Of a stretch of 6,922 nt of DNA, positions 1 through 5,666 are shown in pieces. The DNA is taken from assembly GCA_964448085.1 (NCBI GenBank), contig CAYUUX010000039.1, positions 1 to 6,922 on the forward strand, read 5' to 3'. Under the pieces are notes generated by a model that worked only from the letters and a program-made list of their open reading frames with translations, was not told where the DNA came from and ran no database searches. The position numbers were made by a program, and so were the translations under genes. The stretch is from CAIJMI01 sp964448085 (GTDB lineage Bacteria; Patescibacteriota; Microgenomatia; UBA10105; UBA927). Each line of letters starts with the position of its first letter. Position 1 is the stretch's first letter.

Positions 1-42
<42 letters not shown>

Positions 43-68
43 ATTTCCTATCACCATCTAATTCACCA

Positions 69-84
69 AGTAAATATATTTACT
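69..84. repeat. 16-bp perfect palindrome in the 16S leader
   Basis: AGTAAATATATTTACT reads identically on both strands; the symmetry breaks at 68/85. It lies between the boxA-like element and the 16S start. As RNA it could form at best a weak stem of about six A/U-rich pairs. As DNA it could be an operator. It also contains the possible -10 hexamer TATATT (78-73). Its function is unknown, and the symmetry could be chance in A/T-rich DNA. Confidence 0.6.
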
Positions 85-101
85 GCTTGCAAATATGTTA
101 A
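73..101 (-). promoter_or_regulatory. Possible second rRNA promoter (P2), overlapping boxA
   Basis: On the reverse strand TTAACA (101-96) and TATATT (78-73) are separated by exactly 17 bases, each hexamer matching the sigma-70 consensus at five of six positions. Transcription would begin near 66, downstream of the terminator-like hairpin, and leave a leader of about 25 bases. The -35 hexamer coincides with the second half of the boxA-like sequence, so one of the two readings may be accidental. Tandem P1/P2 promoters are common for rRNA operons, which makes this plausible but unproven. Confidence 0.35.
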
Positions 102-107
102 GGAGCA
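96..107 (-). promoter_or_regulatory. boxA-like rRNA antitermination element
   Basis: The reverse strand reads TGCTCCTTAACA, 11 of 12 matches to the E. coli rRNA boxA core TGCTCTTTAACA, about 54 bases before the 16S 5' end. In known systems boxA RNA is bound by NusB and NusE (S10) to make RNA polymerase resist termination and to aid rRNA folding. Position and orientation fit that role. It lies after the hairpin at 127-152, so it cannot protect polymerase from that hairpin by the usual route. Confidence 0.65.
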
Positions 108-126
108 AAAATGAAGCAAATGAGCG

Positions 127-152
127 AAAAAAATCCCCGCCTGTGTGCGGGG
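127..152 (-). terminator. Intrinsic-terminator-like hairpin within the rRNA leader
   Basis: Reading leftward, CCCCGC (152-147), a six-base loop and GCGGGG (140-135) form a six-pair all-GC stem. The stem can extend by three A-U pairs past one bulged base (134) and is followed by seven T residues (133-127). This is a textbook rho-independent terminator for the reverse strand. On the forward strand the run after the stem is broken by C residues and would be weak. It may stop read-through from the membrane-protein operon ending at 257, attenuate transcription from the promoter at 202-230, or end a short RNA begun there. Confidence 0.8.
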
Positions 153-201
153 TTTCCCTTAAACACTCAAGCGTGAAGCTAATTCCTCATTGCAAAGGTC
201 T

Positions 202-230
202 ATTATACGCAGATTCAGAAAATTCGTCAA
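202..230 (-). promoter_or_regulatory. Near-consensus sigma-70 promoter (P1) facing the 16S gene
   Basis: The reverse strand has TTGACG at 230-225 (five of six to the -35 consensus), a 17-base spacer and a perfect TATAAT at 207-202. Transcription should start near 193-196. This is the strongest promoter in the window and is oriented toward the 16S gene, as expected for rRNA. It starts only 26 bases after the stop codon of the upstream gene, with no terminator between them. The first landmark downstream is the terminator-like hairpin at 127-152, so its product may be the rRNA precursor or a short RNA of about 65-70 bases. Confidence 0.85.
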
Positions 231-256
231 TGGGATACTATTGACTGCGTATCAGA

Positions 257-1558
257 TTACGGAGCATAAACATTTGCCTTACGTAAACGTAAAAAATTTA
301 AAAATTCACTAAGTTTTGGATCATCAGGAACATCTGGAATGGTTGGATCCCAGTGCTCAGTATCCATACACGATTCAATCGTATGACCTTCTTGAATACA
401 TAATCGTAAAGTGTTCTTTATAGATTCACCTGATAAAATTTGATTAATTATATCTTGTTGCAAGTGAACCTCTTTCCAAACAAGAAATGTAAAAAGTAAA
501 ACCATGCACAGTATTTTTATGCGTGATTTTTTAATATTTTTAATTACGAAGAATAAACCAAACATAAACAACATAAACTGAGAAGCATATCGGTAAGCAG
601 CAACCCCTTCCAATCCAAAAATAGCTCTCGCACATGCATTTAGAACAGAAAATCCCATTGTATAGCTCATTGATATAAAGGCGATAAACAATGTATTACT
701 CTTTTCTTTTAAATACTTAATGAACGTGTATAGCCATATACTTACGATACTTATAAATGTAAGTACGTCTAAAAAATACAATGGTATATGCGGTGTTTGA
801 AAAAAGTAATATCCTACAAAATGTATCATATAAATACATATTTCCTTGAAAGACGCATGAAGTACTTCAGCGGCAAATCCATCACGAATTAACATAGATT
901 GATACCAATACACGAATATAGAGAAAGTAACGATAGTCCCAAGCAATAGCATGGCTATCAAACGCTTTTCTTGCTTGCGTTTGCTCCAAAACATTTGGAT
1001 ACACAAAAAGAGAATTATAAAAGGAACAATCACGTATCCATATCCAGAAATTAATAAAGACAGTATGATCAATGCACTCCAAATACAGCGTGAGACTGTC
1101 CATGGTTGTAAACAATACCATCCAAATGCAACAACCAACAATATGGGGAACGAGCTATATGGAGCCCCAGATGTTATGCTTACAATATAAAAATTTCTAA
1201 GACTTAGGAATATTAACGGGATCGATATGTCTATGAGAGTGCTTTTATATCGATTCCATATAATACGAAGACTGATAATGCAAGCGAAAAATAATTGGAA
1301 TGCGGTAAGCCAATTTTCTGAACGTGAATCGAAATTACTAAAACGTGCTAGTAGATATGATAGAACGTACGAAGGACCCTGAAGCATGGTGTTGTATTGA
1401 CTAAGTGCTACCTGGAATACGGGTTTTATATGGGCAAATGTCTCATTAATTGCCCATTCGTCTGAATAATATATATTGACGCTATGAAAAATGATGGGAT
1501 AAATTAATCTAATAAATAAAACAATTGATGTAACTATGATTAACATTTTTGTTTTCAT
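257..1558 (-). CDS. Multi-pass membrane protein, possible GT-C-type glycosyltransferase or polymer-assembly protein
   Basis: This is a 433-residue integral membrane protein with about nine to eleven hydrophobic segments, including residues 4-24, 83-100, 110-127, 135-150, 158-188, 200-217, 262-280, 288-303, 325-340 and 347-361. After the first segment a loop carries SDEW (D33, E34). An acidic pair in the first outer loop is typical of GT-C enzymes, which move sugars from lipid-phosphate donors outside the membrane. A later stretch, RAIFG (311-315) then RY (323-324), resembles a pattern I recall in uncharacterised surface-polysaccharide membrane proteins. Residues 362-433 are a soluble tail with an acidic, Pro-rich part near 402-414. 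The ATG at 1558 has no visible Shine-Dalgarno site. It follows the gene at 1584-3194 by 25 bases and is the last gene of the operon. Spot counts suggest it is more A/T-rich than its neighbours. The membrane nature is certain; the enzymatic role is a guess. Confidence 0.75.
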   Translation of the reverse strand: MKTKMLIIVTSIVLFIRLIYPIIFHSVNIYYSDEWAINETFAHIKPVFQVALSQYNTMLQGPSYVLSYLLARFSNFDSRSENWLTAFQLFFACIISLRIIWNRYKSTLIDISIPLIFLSLRNFYIVSITSGAPYSSFPILLVVAFGWYCLQPWTVSRCIWSALIILSLLISGYGYVIVPFIILFLCIQMFWSKRKQEKRLIAMLLLGTIVTFSIFVYWYQSMLIRDGFAAEVLHASFKEICIYMIHFVGYYFFQTPHIPLYFLDVLTFISIVSIWLYTFIKYLKEKSNTLFIAFISMSYTMGFSVLNACARAIFGLEGVAAYRYASQFMLFMFGLFFVIKNIKKSRIKILCMVLLFTFLVWKEVHLQQDIINQILSGESIKNTLRLCIQEGHTIESCMDTEHWDPTIPDVPDDPKLSEFLNFLRLRKANVYAP

Positions 1559-1583
1559 ATAGTATAAGAAGGTTCAATTTTCA

Positions 1584-3194
1584 TTAGGTATTTTTCCGTT
1601 TCCAAATAAGGCGCCCATCAACTATTACAAGCGGGTCATACATCGTAAGCATGTAATGCAAAAATGTAGCATTTCGAAAAACATGCGGAACACCATCATA
1701 CCCTCGTTCTTGCAAATTATAGACAATATACCGAATATCTTGTTCTTGTATATATTCAATATTTTTTTGTTGTGCAGATAAAGGCGATGCGTCATACCCA
1801 TTGAAAAATGGGGCGGGAACCTGATGGACAAAAAAATACATCACAGGATCCGCCGGATAACTAAAAAGTTTTCCATTGTAATCTGGCTGCTTCTCAAGAA
1901 ACGATAAAACAGATCGATAATTGTGTGATGCATTCTGTAATTGTTCGCTCATATCGTCTTTGAGACACTGTTCTGTCGTAGATAGAAATGCTTTACTTCC
2001 CAATTCTTTCATCCATTTGGTTGATAGTATCTGGGCAAACATACTATGTTCGTAATAAAAAAATGATGTCTGTTGTGCAAATAACGCAAATCCAAAAATA
2101 AGCATGCATATGTACATACGAATCCAGAACTTCAGAAACCCGCGCTCTGAGAAATATCTGTAAAGGAAATGGAAACACAGTACGCCTACCACAACGATCA
2201 GGTGCATAATCTGATACCCTACGGGGGGACGCATAAAATTCTTTTGTTCAAACAGAAGCAATAAAATCCATACAGCAACAAACACATACGTCTCTGTGGT
2301 TCTAAGATTTTTGCGATTAAAAAACCATCGATATAAAAGTATTGTCCCAACAATCCAAAGCGTTATAATCCCCCACGTATTTTCTACAATCCATCCGCCT
2401 GGAAAAAACGGCACCTTTCCCGTTTGATGCATGGTAAAAAGTAATCGGAAAAAGAAGAAAAAATCGTTGACGGCATGATGGGACACGAGATACACAAAAA
2501 GGGGCAACGCCCCAACGAGATTACCTGCGCAAAAAATAAGTAATGTGCGTACAAAATCCAAACATATGTTCCAGAATGATCTTCCATTCTTCTCAAGAAG
2601 CGACCACACCCAATCAATAGTAAACAACGCACCTAAGCTCAAAAAAATATATACACCTTGTATAGTAAGAAGAGAAAATATAAAACCGGATACAATACCC
2701 CCCGCAAACACTACACCGCGACGGTCTCGTATTGTGGACCACCAATACACAACGCCACAGACCGCAGTGATCGTTGTTCCGTACCGTAAAAAATACCAAT
2801 ATTGTGTATCAAACTGTAGTGCGATCAGCGAGAGGACAAAGGTTACGATCGCAAAGAATGCGGATTTGGTAATTTTATGTATAAGAAAACTTGTAACAAG
2901 AAGAAGAAGTGCCATCCAAACCCACGAGAACATACGAGCGGCGAGTACAATATCTTGATAATAGACAAGAATCCCATAGGGATAAAAATACTCTTTATAG
3001 GGAATATATCCTTCAAGTCCTCCATATTGCCATGTAAAAAAATTTTGTGCATCAAAATGAAGCTCAGAAGGTACGGAACAAAAATTTAACACGTACCCTG
3101 ATAAAAACGAAAGACTAATAATAAAAAGAAAAAGATACAACACAATGGTGCCGTACGTTCGCAGATGCGATAGTTGATGCAGTATGTGTTTCAT
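1584..3194 (-). CDS. Multi-pass membrane protein, probable GT-C (PMT/ArnT-like) glycosyltransferase
   Basis: The 536-residue product has a large membrane domain (about 1-380) and a C-terminal soluble domain (about 381-536). After the first membrane segment (15-37), the outer loop contains HFDAQ (46-50), then GYIPYKEYFYPYG (62-74). This matches the pattern of lipid-linked GT-C transferases, in which an acidic residue is followed by a 'G..PY.D.F.P.G' segment; here the acidic position is E68. D48 is a candidate catalytic acid. A run of five Phe (245-249) lies in a loop or membrane edge. The tail has YPADPVMYF (446-454) and a proline-rich stretch like those in membrane sugar transferases that use polyprenyl-phosphate sugars. 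The ATG shares four bases (ATGA) with the stop of the upstream gene, implying coupled translation. It ends with tandem stops TAA TGA. Donor and acceptor cannot be told. Alternatives are an O-antigen polymerase or a non-enzymatic membrane protein. Confidence 0.82.
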   Translation of the reverse strand: MKHILHQLSHLRTYGTIVLYLFLFIISLSFLSGYVLNFCSVPSELHFDAQNFFTWQYGGLEGYIPYKEYFYPYGILVYYQDIVLAARMFSWVWMALLLLVTSFLIHKITKSAFFAIVTFVLSLIALQFDTQYWYFLRYGTTITAVCGVVYWWSTIRDRRGVVFAGGIVSGFIFSLLTIQGVYIFLSLGALFTIDWVWSLLEKNGRSFWNICLDFVRTLLIFCAGNLVGALPLFVYLVSHHAVNDFFFFFRLLFTMHQTGKVPFFPGGWIVENTWGIITLWIVGTILLYRWFFNRKNLRTTETYVFVAVWILLLLFEQKNFMRPPVGYQIMHLIVVVGVLCFHFLYRYFSERGFLKFWIRMYICMLIFGFALFAQQTSFFYYEHSMFAQILSTKWMKELGSKAFLSTTEQCLKDDMSEQLQNASHNYRSVLSFLEKQPDYNGKLFSYPADPVMYFFVHQVPAPFFNGYDASPLSAQQKNIEYIQEQDIRYIVYNLQERGYDGVPHVFRNATFLHYMLTMYDPLVIVDGRLIWKRKNT

Positions 3195-3694
3195 ACAAGA
3201 GTGGACGAACCACGTTTCTTAGACAAACGATTCCGGGATGCAACAGCAAAAATAATCAAGGGTATACCAAGGAAACCAAGAACGACAACCGGCTCAGCAA
3301 ACAGCGGATACCCGAAATACTGCGCGTACCCGATAATCCTCTCTTGACCTATATGGGGTTTTGGAAAGAAATCGATTATCTCTTGTATAAAGGTAAATAC
3401 AAAAAAACAAGAAATAACAAATGTCAGAGTAGTAAAAATAATTATCCTTTTCGTATAAACAGGTAACAGTGTAAACAAAAATACTATTGGAGTTGCCGCA
3501 ATACCACCTACCCCAATAAATAAAAGTACTTGTACGATTGGCAGTGAGAGATCTAATAGAGGGACTTTATACGCATAAAAACCCGGTGGGTAAAAAATCC
3601 AGAACAACAATAAGACACAGACAAGTGTCCCCAGAATAGAAGACACCATAAGAATTCTCGTTCCCAAGGTAATCGTCTTCTTTGTGTTATCCAT
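3191..3694 (-). CDS. Small four-to-five-segment membrane protein of unknown function
   Basis: I do not recognise this family. Using the ATG at 3694 the product is 167 residues. A TTG at 3709 would add five residues; neither start has a clear Shine-Dalgarno site, and ATG is preferred as the commoner codon. Hydrophobic segments lie near residues 12-35, 50-79, 83-103 and 132-151. A charged loop between the last two carries E104, D108, K112, H114, E118 and R119, and a basic tail (NRLSKKR) suggests a cytoplasmic C-terminus. Size and topology recall small membrane accessory proteins beside polysaccharide glycosyltransferases, such as GtrA-like flippases, but I see no diagnostic motif. It is the first gene of the leftward operon and overlaps the next one by four bases, so its product is probably made together with the GT-C-like protein. 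Confidence 0.7.
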   Translation of the reverse strand: MDNTKKTITLGTRILMVSSILGTLVCVLLLFWIFYPPGFYAYKVPLLDLSLPIVQVLLFIGVGGIAATPIVFLFTLLPVYTKRIIIFTTLTFVISCFFVFTFIQEIIDFFPKPHIGQERIIGYAQYFGYPLFAEPVVVLGFLGIPLIIFAVASRNRLSKKRGSSTLV

Positions 3695-3798
3695 ATGTTT
3701 ATGAATCAAAGGCTAGGTACATACGATACACCATGGGTGCGTGGCTCTTTCGTTGTAATCGCGAACAAATAATTGTAACTATGCAATTCACAGAAGCG

Positions 3799-3835
3799 TT
3801 GGCAAATATAACTTTGTACTATAATACTATATAAT
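3799..3835 (+). promoter_or_regulatory. Candidate promoter of the nucleotide-sugar operon, with two TATAAT boxes
   Basis: TTGGCA (3799-3804, four of six to the -35 consensus) precedes a perfect TATAAT (3820-3825) by a short 15-base spacer. A second perfect TATAAT lies at 3830-3835 and has no good -35 partner. Transcription would start near 3832 or 3842, giving a 5' untranslated leader of about 40-50 bases before the ATG at 3883. No Shine-Dalgarno site is visible in that leader. Which box is used cannot be decided by eye. Confidence 0.5.
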
Positions 3836-3839
3836 ACTC
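3820..3839. repeat. Two tandem 10-bp units carrying -10 boxes
   Basis: TATAATACTA is followed directly by TATAATACTC, differing only in the last base. The period is about one helical turn, so both -10 boxes would face the same side of the DNA. It may be a short slippage duplication. Confidence 0.8.
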
Positions 3840-3882
3840 AGGGAATATACCAAGTAGTAACTGTCTGCCCCGTATCATATCA

Positions 3883-4371
3883 ATGCCACGCATTGTCCAA
3901 AAAAAACAGCATCCATCTCATGCTACTCCGCTTCGTATTCGTGGCCAGCTTTTTGAGGACGCACGGGGGTATCTCACTGCAATAAATGGGTTTTCTTTTC
4001 AGAAAATTAAACGGTTTTACCAAATACAAAACAGGTCAACGCGAACAATCCGGGCGTTTCATGGACATTGGAAAGAAGAAAAGTACATGTTCGTTGCACA
4101 AGGATCGGCACACTTTTGTCTGGTACCGCTCACAAATTTCCAAAATCCCTCTCGGAAAAGTACGGTGGCACAGTATACACTGTCTGCCGATAAACCAACT
4201 ATTCTTCATATTCCAGCACGCTATGCACATGGGTTCCACATGTTGCTTCCAAAAACCATCGTCATCGTCTTTTCCACCAGTACGCTTTTGCAGTCAAAAA
4301 AAGACGATAAAAGATATGCGTGGGATTATTGGGGAAAAACTATATGGAAAAAAAGTCGAGTCAGCAAGTAA
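3883..4371 (+). CDS. Cupin sugar epimerase, dTDP-4-dehydrorhamnose 3,5-epimerase/ketoisomerase-like
   Basis: The 162-residue protein fits a single RmlC-like cupin. Motifs in order are DARGYL (26-31), IRAFHGHWKEEKY (56-68), a beta-turn glycine at 74 (AQG), YTLSADKP (98-105), IPARYAHGF (110-118), and a FSTSTL stretch (130-135) followed by DD (141-142) and WG..IW near the end. H60 and H62 lie where RmlC has its catalytic histidine, and H116 sits in the conserved AHGF loop. The short spacing between H60 and the following lysine differs from classical RmlC and resembles the FdtA/WxcM-like 'sugar epimerase' branch. The expected reaction is epimerisation or isomerisation of a nucleotide-linked 4-keto-6-deoxysugar in the cytoplasm. 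It opens the rightward operon and overlaps the methyltransferase gene by 28 bases. C3, C5 or 3,4-keto specificity cannot be told. No Shine-Dalgarno site precedes the ATG. Confidence 0.85.
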   Translation: MPRIVQKKQHPSHATPLRIRGQLFEDARGYLTAINGFSFQKIKRFYQIQNRSTRTIRAFHGHWKEEKYMFVAQGSAHFCLVPLTNFQNPSRKSTVAQYTLSADKPTILHIPARYAHGFHMLLPKTIVIVFSTSTLLQSKKDDKRYAWDYWGKTIWKKSRVSK

Positions 4372-5666
4372 TAGTGCCAAAACGAAACGCACTGCATATT
4401 GGCTCTCATATTTACTATACCGAATGCAGATTTTGCAAACACACACCCATACAACCTTTTTTGAATTACGGTATGATGCCACTTGCTGGTGGCTTTTTTA
4501 CTAAAAAAGCGACTGCATCAGATTTCCAAAACGAGCAGGTGTACCCCTTGCAGCTGTGCGTGTGTCCTTCTTGTTTTCTAGTGCAATGTAACACTGTGGT
4601 GAATCGGGATCTGTTGTTTTCTCATTATTTCTATTTTTCCTCAACAATTCCGTCTTTGGTAACCCATTTTTCAAACTTCGCGTTGGAACTGAAACAAAAA
4701 ATCACGAAACCCACCCACCCGTTTATCGTGGAAATTGGATGCAACGACGGTGTCTTGTTAAAACCGTTAAAAAAGCAGGGCTTCCGTGTGCTTGGTATTG
4801 ATCCTGCAAAAAATATCGGACGACAACATTCCCAACGTACCTTTCCCCTGCTCAATACCTATTTTTCCCTAGCACTCGCCAAAACCATCGTAAAAACACG
4901 GGGTAAAGCTGATTGCATCATCAGTGCAAATTCTTTTGCACACATCGATGACATGGATGACGTGGCACAGGGAATTCGCTATCTGTTAGGCCCCAAAGGG
5001 GTGTTTATATTTGAAATCCAATATCTTGGTATGCTGTTGGAGGAAGAACAGTATGACACGGTATACCATGAACATCATAGCTATTATTCGTTGACTGCAC
5101 TCGAACCATTTCTTGCTTCCTACAACCTCACCATTACCCATGTAGAACCCATTCCCACCCACGGAAAATCGCTACGTTTTTACGTACAACATACAGCAGC
5201 TGCCAAACAGGATATGACGGTCATACACCTGAGGAAAAAAGAAAAAGCACTGGGGTTTACGAACATACGTACATACAAACAATTCGCAGCTCGTGTTGCC
5301 AAAAAACGGTCACAATTACAAACCATACTTGCAAAGATACAACGGAACAAAAAAACAGTTGTTGGATACGGAGCATCCGGAAAAGCTACCATTATCATGA
5401 ACTACTGCAATCTCACCCAAAAAGACCTTCTCTGCATCATTGACGATTCGCCGGCAAAAATCGGGGCATTTACCCCGGGAAACCACATCCCTATCGTATC
5501 CTCTTCCGTACTGTACGGAAAGAATCCGCCAGACTACGTGGTGGTATTCGCATGGACATTTCTTAGTGATATTCTCCAAAAACATAAACGCTATCTTGCC
5601 GCTGGAGGAAAATATATCTTGCCGCTTCCAAACGTAAAAATCATTGACCATACATATGTCACATAA
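4344..5666 (+). CDS. SAM-dependent C-methyltransferase of nucleotide-linked deoxysugars (TylC3/TcaB9-like)
   Basis: The 440-residue product shows the three-part layout of sugar C-methyltransferases. The N-terminal zinc-binding module has C28-x2-C31 and C74-x2-C77, with GMMPLAGGFF (43-52) between them. The class I SAM-binding domain has EIGCNDG (130-136) and GIDPAKN (151-157). The catalytic signature YHEHHSYYSL (241-250) matches the Tyr-His-Glu-His motif of TcaB9, and H200 in SFAH may match its other catalytic histidine. The C-terminal domain has GYGASGK (341-347) and IIDDSPAK (365-372). These enzymes methylate carbon 3 of a 4-keto-6-deoxysugar nucleotide, often with a cupin partner such as the gene just upstream. 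The ATG at 4344 is preferred over a GTG at 4320; GGGGA about nine bases before the ATG is a weak ribosome site. It overlaps the genes on both sides, which indicates one operon. Family assignment is firm; the exact sugar is unknown. Confidence 0.9.
   Translation: MEKKSSQQVIVPKRNALHIGSHIYYTECRFCKHTPIQPFLNYGMMPLAGGFFTKKATASDFQNEQVYPLQLCVCPSCFLVQCNTVVNRDLLFSHYFYFSSTIPSLVTHFSNFALELKQKITKPTHPFIVEIGCNDGVLLKPLKKQGFRVLGIDPAKNIGRQHSQRTFPLLNTYFSLALAKTIVKTRGKADCIISANSFAHIDDMDDVAQGIRYLLGPKGVFIFEIQYLGMLLEEEQYDTVYHEHHSYYSLTALEPFLASYNLTITHVEPIPTHGKSLRFYVQHTAAAKQDMTVIHLRKKEKALGFTNIRTYKQFAARVAKKRSQLQTILAKIQRNKKTVVGYGASGKATIIMNYCNLTQKDLLCIIDDSPAKIGAFTPGNHIPIVSSSVLYGKNPPDYVVVFAWTFLSDILQKHKRYLAAGGKYILPLPNVKIIDHTYVT

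Larger units (their letters stand above)
43..195 (-). other. Ribosomal RNA operon leader
   Basis: This is the stretch expected to be transcribed from the strong promoter at 202-230, with a start near 193-196, down to the mature 16S end. Reading leftward it holds a GC hairpin with a U tract (152-127), a boxA-like element (107-96), a 16-bp palindrome (84-69) and a T-rich run just before the 16S gene. It contains no credible open reading frame; the only ATG early in it is followed by a stop after three codons. The order, with the terminator-like hairpin before boxA, is unusual. The right end depends on the inferred start site. Confidence 0.6.
3695..3882. promoter_or_regulatory. Divergent intergenic region between the two polysaccharide operons
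   Basis: The region separates the first leftward gene from the first rightward gene, so it should contain promoters for both. A rightward promoter candidate lies at 3799-3835. For the leftward operon I found no hexamer pair close to consensus at normal spacing. The A/T-rich block at 3805-3839 could open in either direction. No hairpin terminator, tRNA or convincing small gene is visible. Confidence 0.6.

Noticed and set aside
127..152. Hairpin as a terminator for forward-strand transcription
   Set aside because: The forward-strand tail after the stem is TTTCCCTT, a broken U tract, and no forward gene lies upstream within the window.
2446..2460. Run of five phenylalanine codons as a slippage or frameshift site
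   Set aside because: The reading frame continues intact on both sides with the expected membrane-protein character, so there is no sign of a frameshift.
2545..2958. Rightward 137-codon open frame inside the leftward GT-C-like gene
   Set aside because: It lies wholly opposite a well-supported membrane-protein gene and its product is a basic, low-hydrophobicity sequence with no motif; it is a shadow frame.
3781..3834. 17-codon open frame in the divergent region
   Set aside because: It has no ribosome site and ends within the duplicated -10 boxes, so it would mostly precede the likely transcription start.
4320..4343. Upstream GTG start for the methyltransferase (eight extra residues)
   Set aside because: The ATG at 4344 has a weak GGGGA ribosome site and the family's zinc-binding Cys pair still lies near residue 28; the extra residues add nothing recognisable.
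3986..4504. Rightward 172-codon open frame across the cupin and methyltransferase genes
   Set aside because: It is out of frame with two genes that carry clear family motifs, and its product has no recognisable domain.
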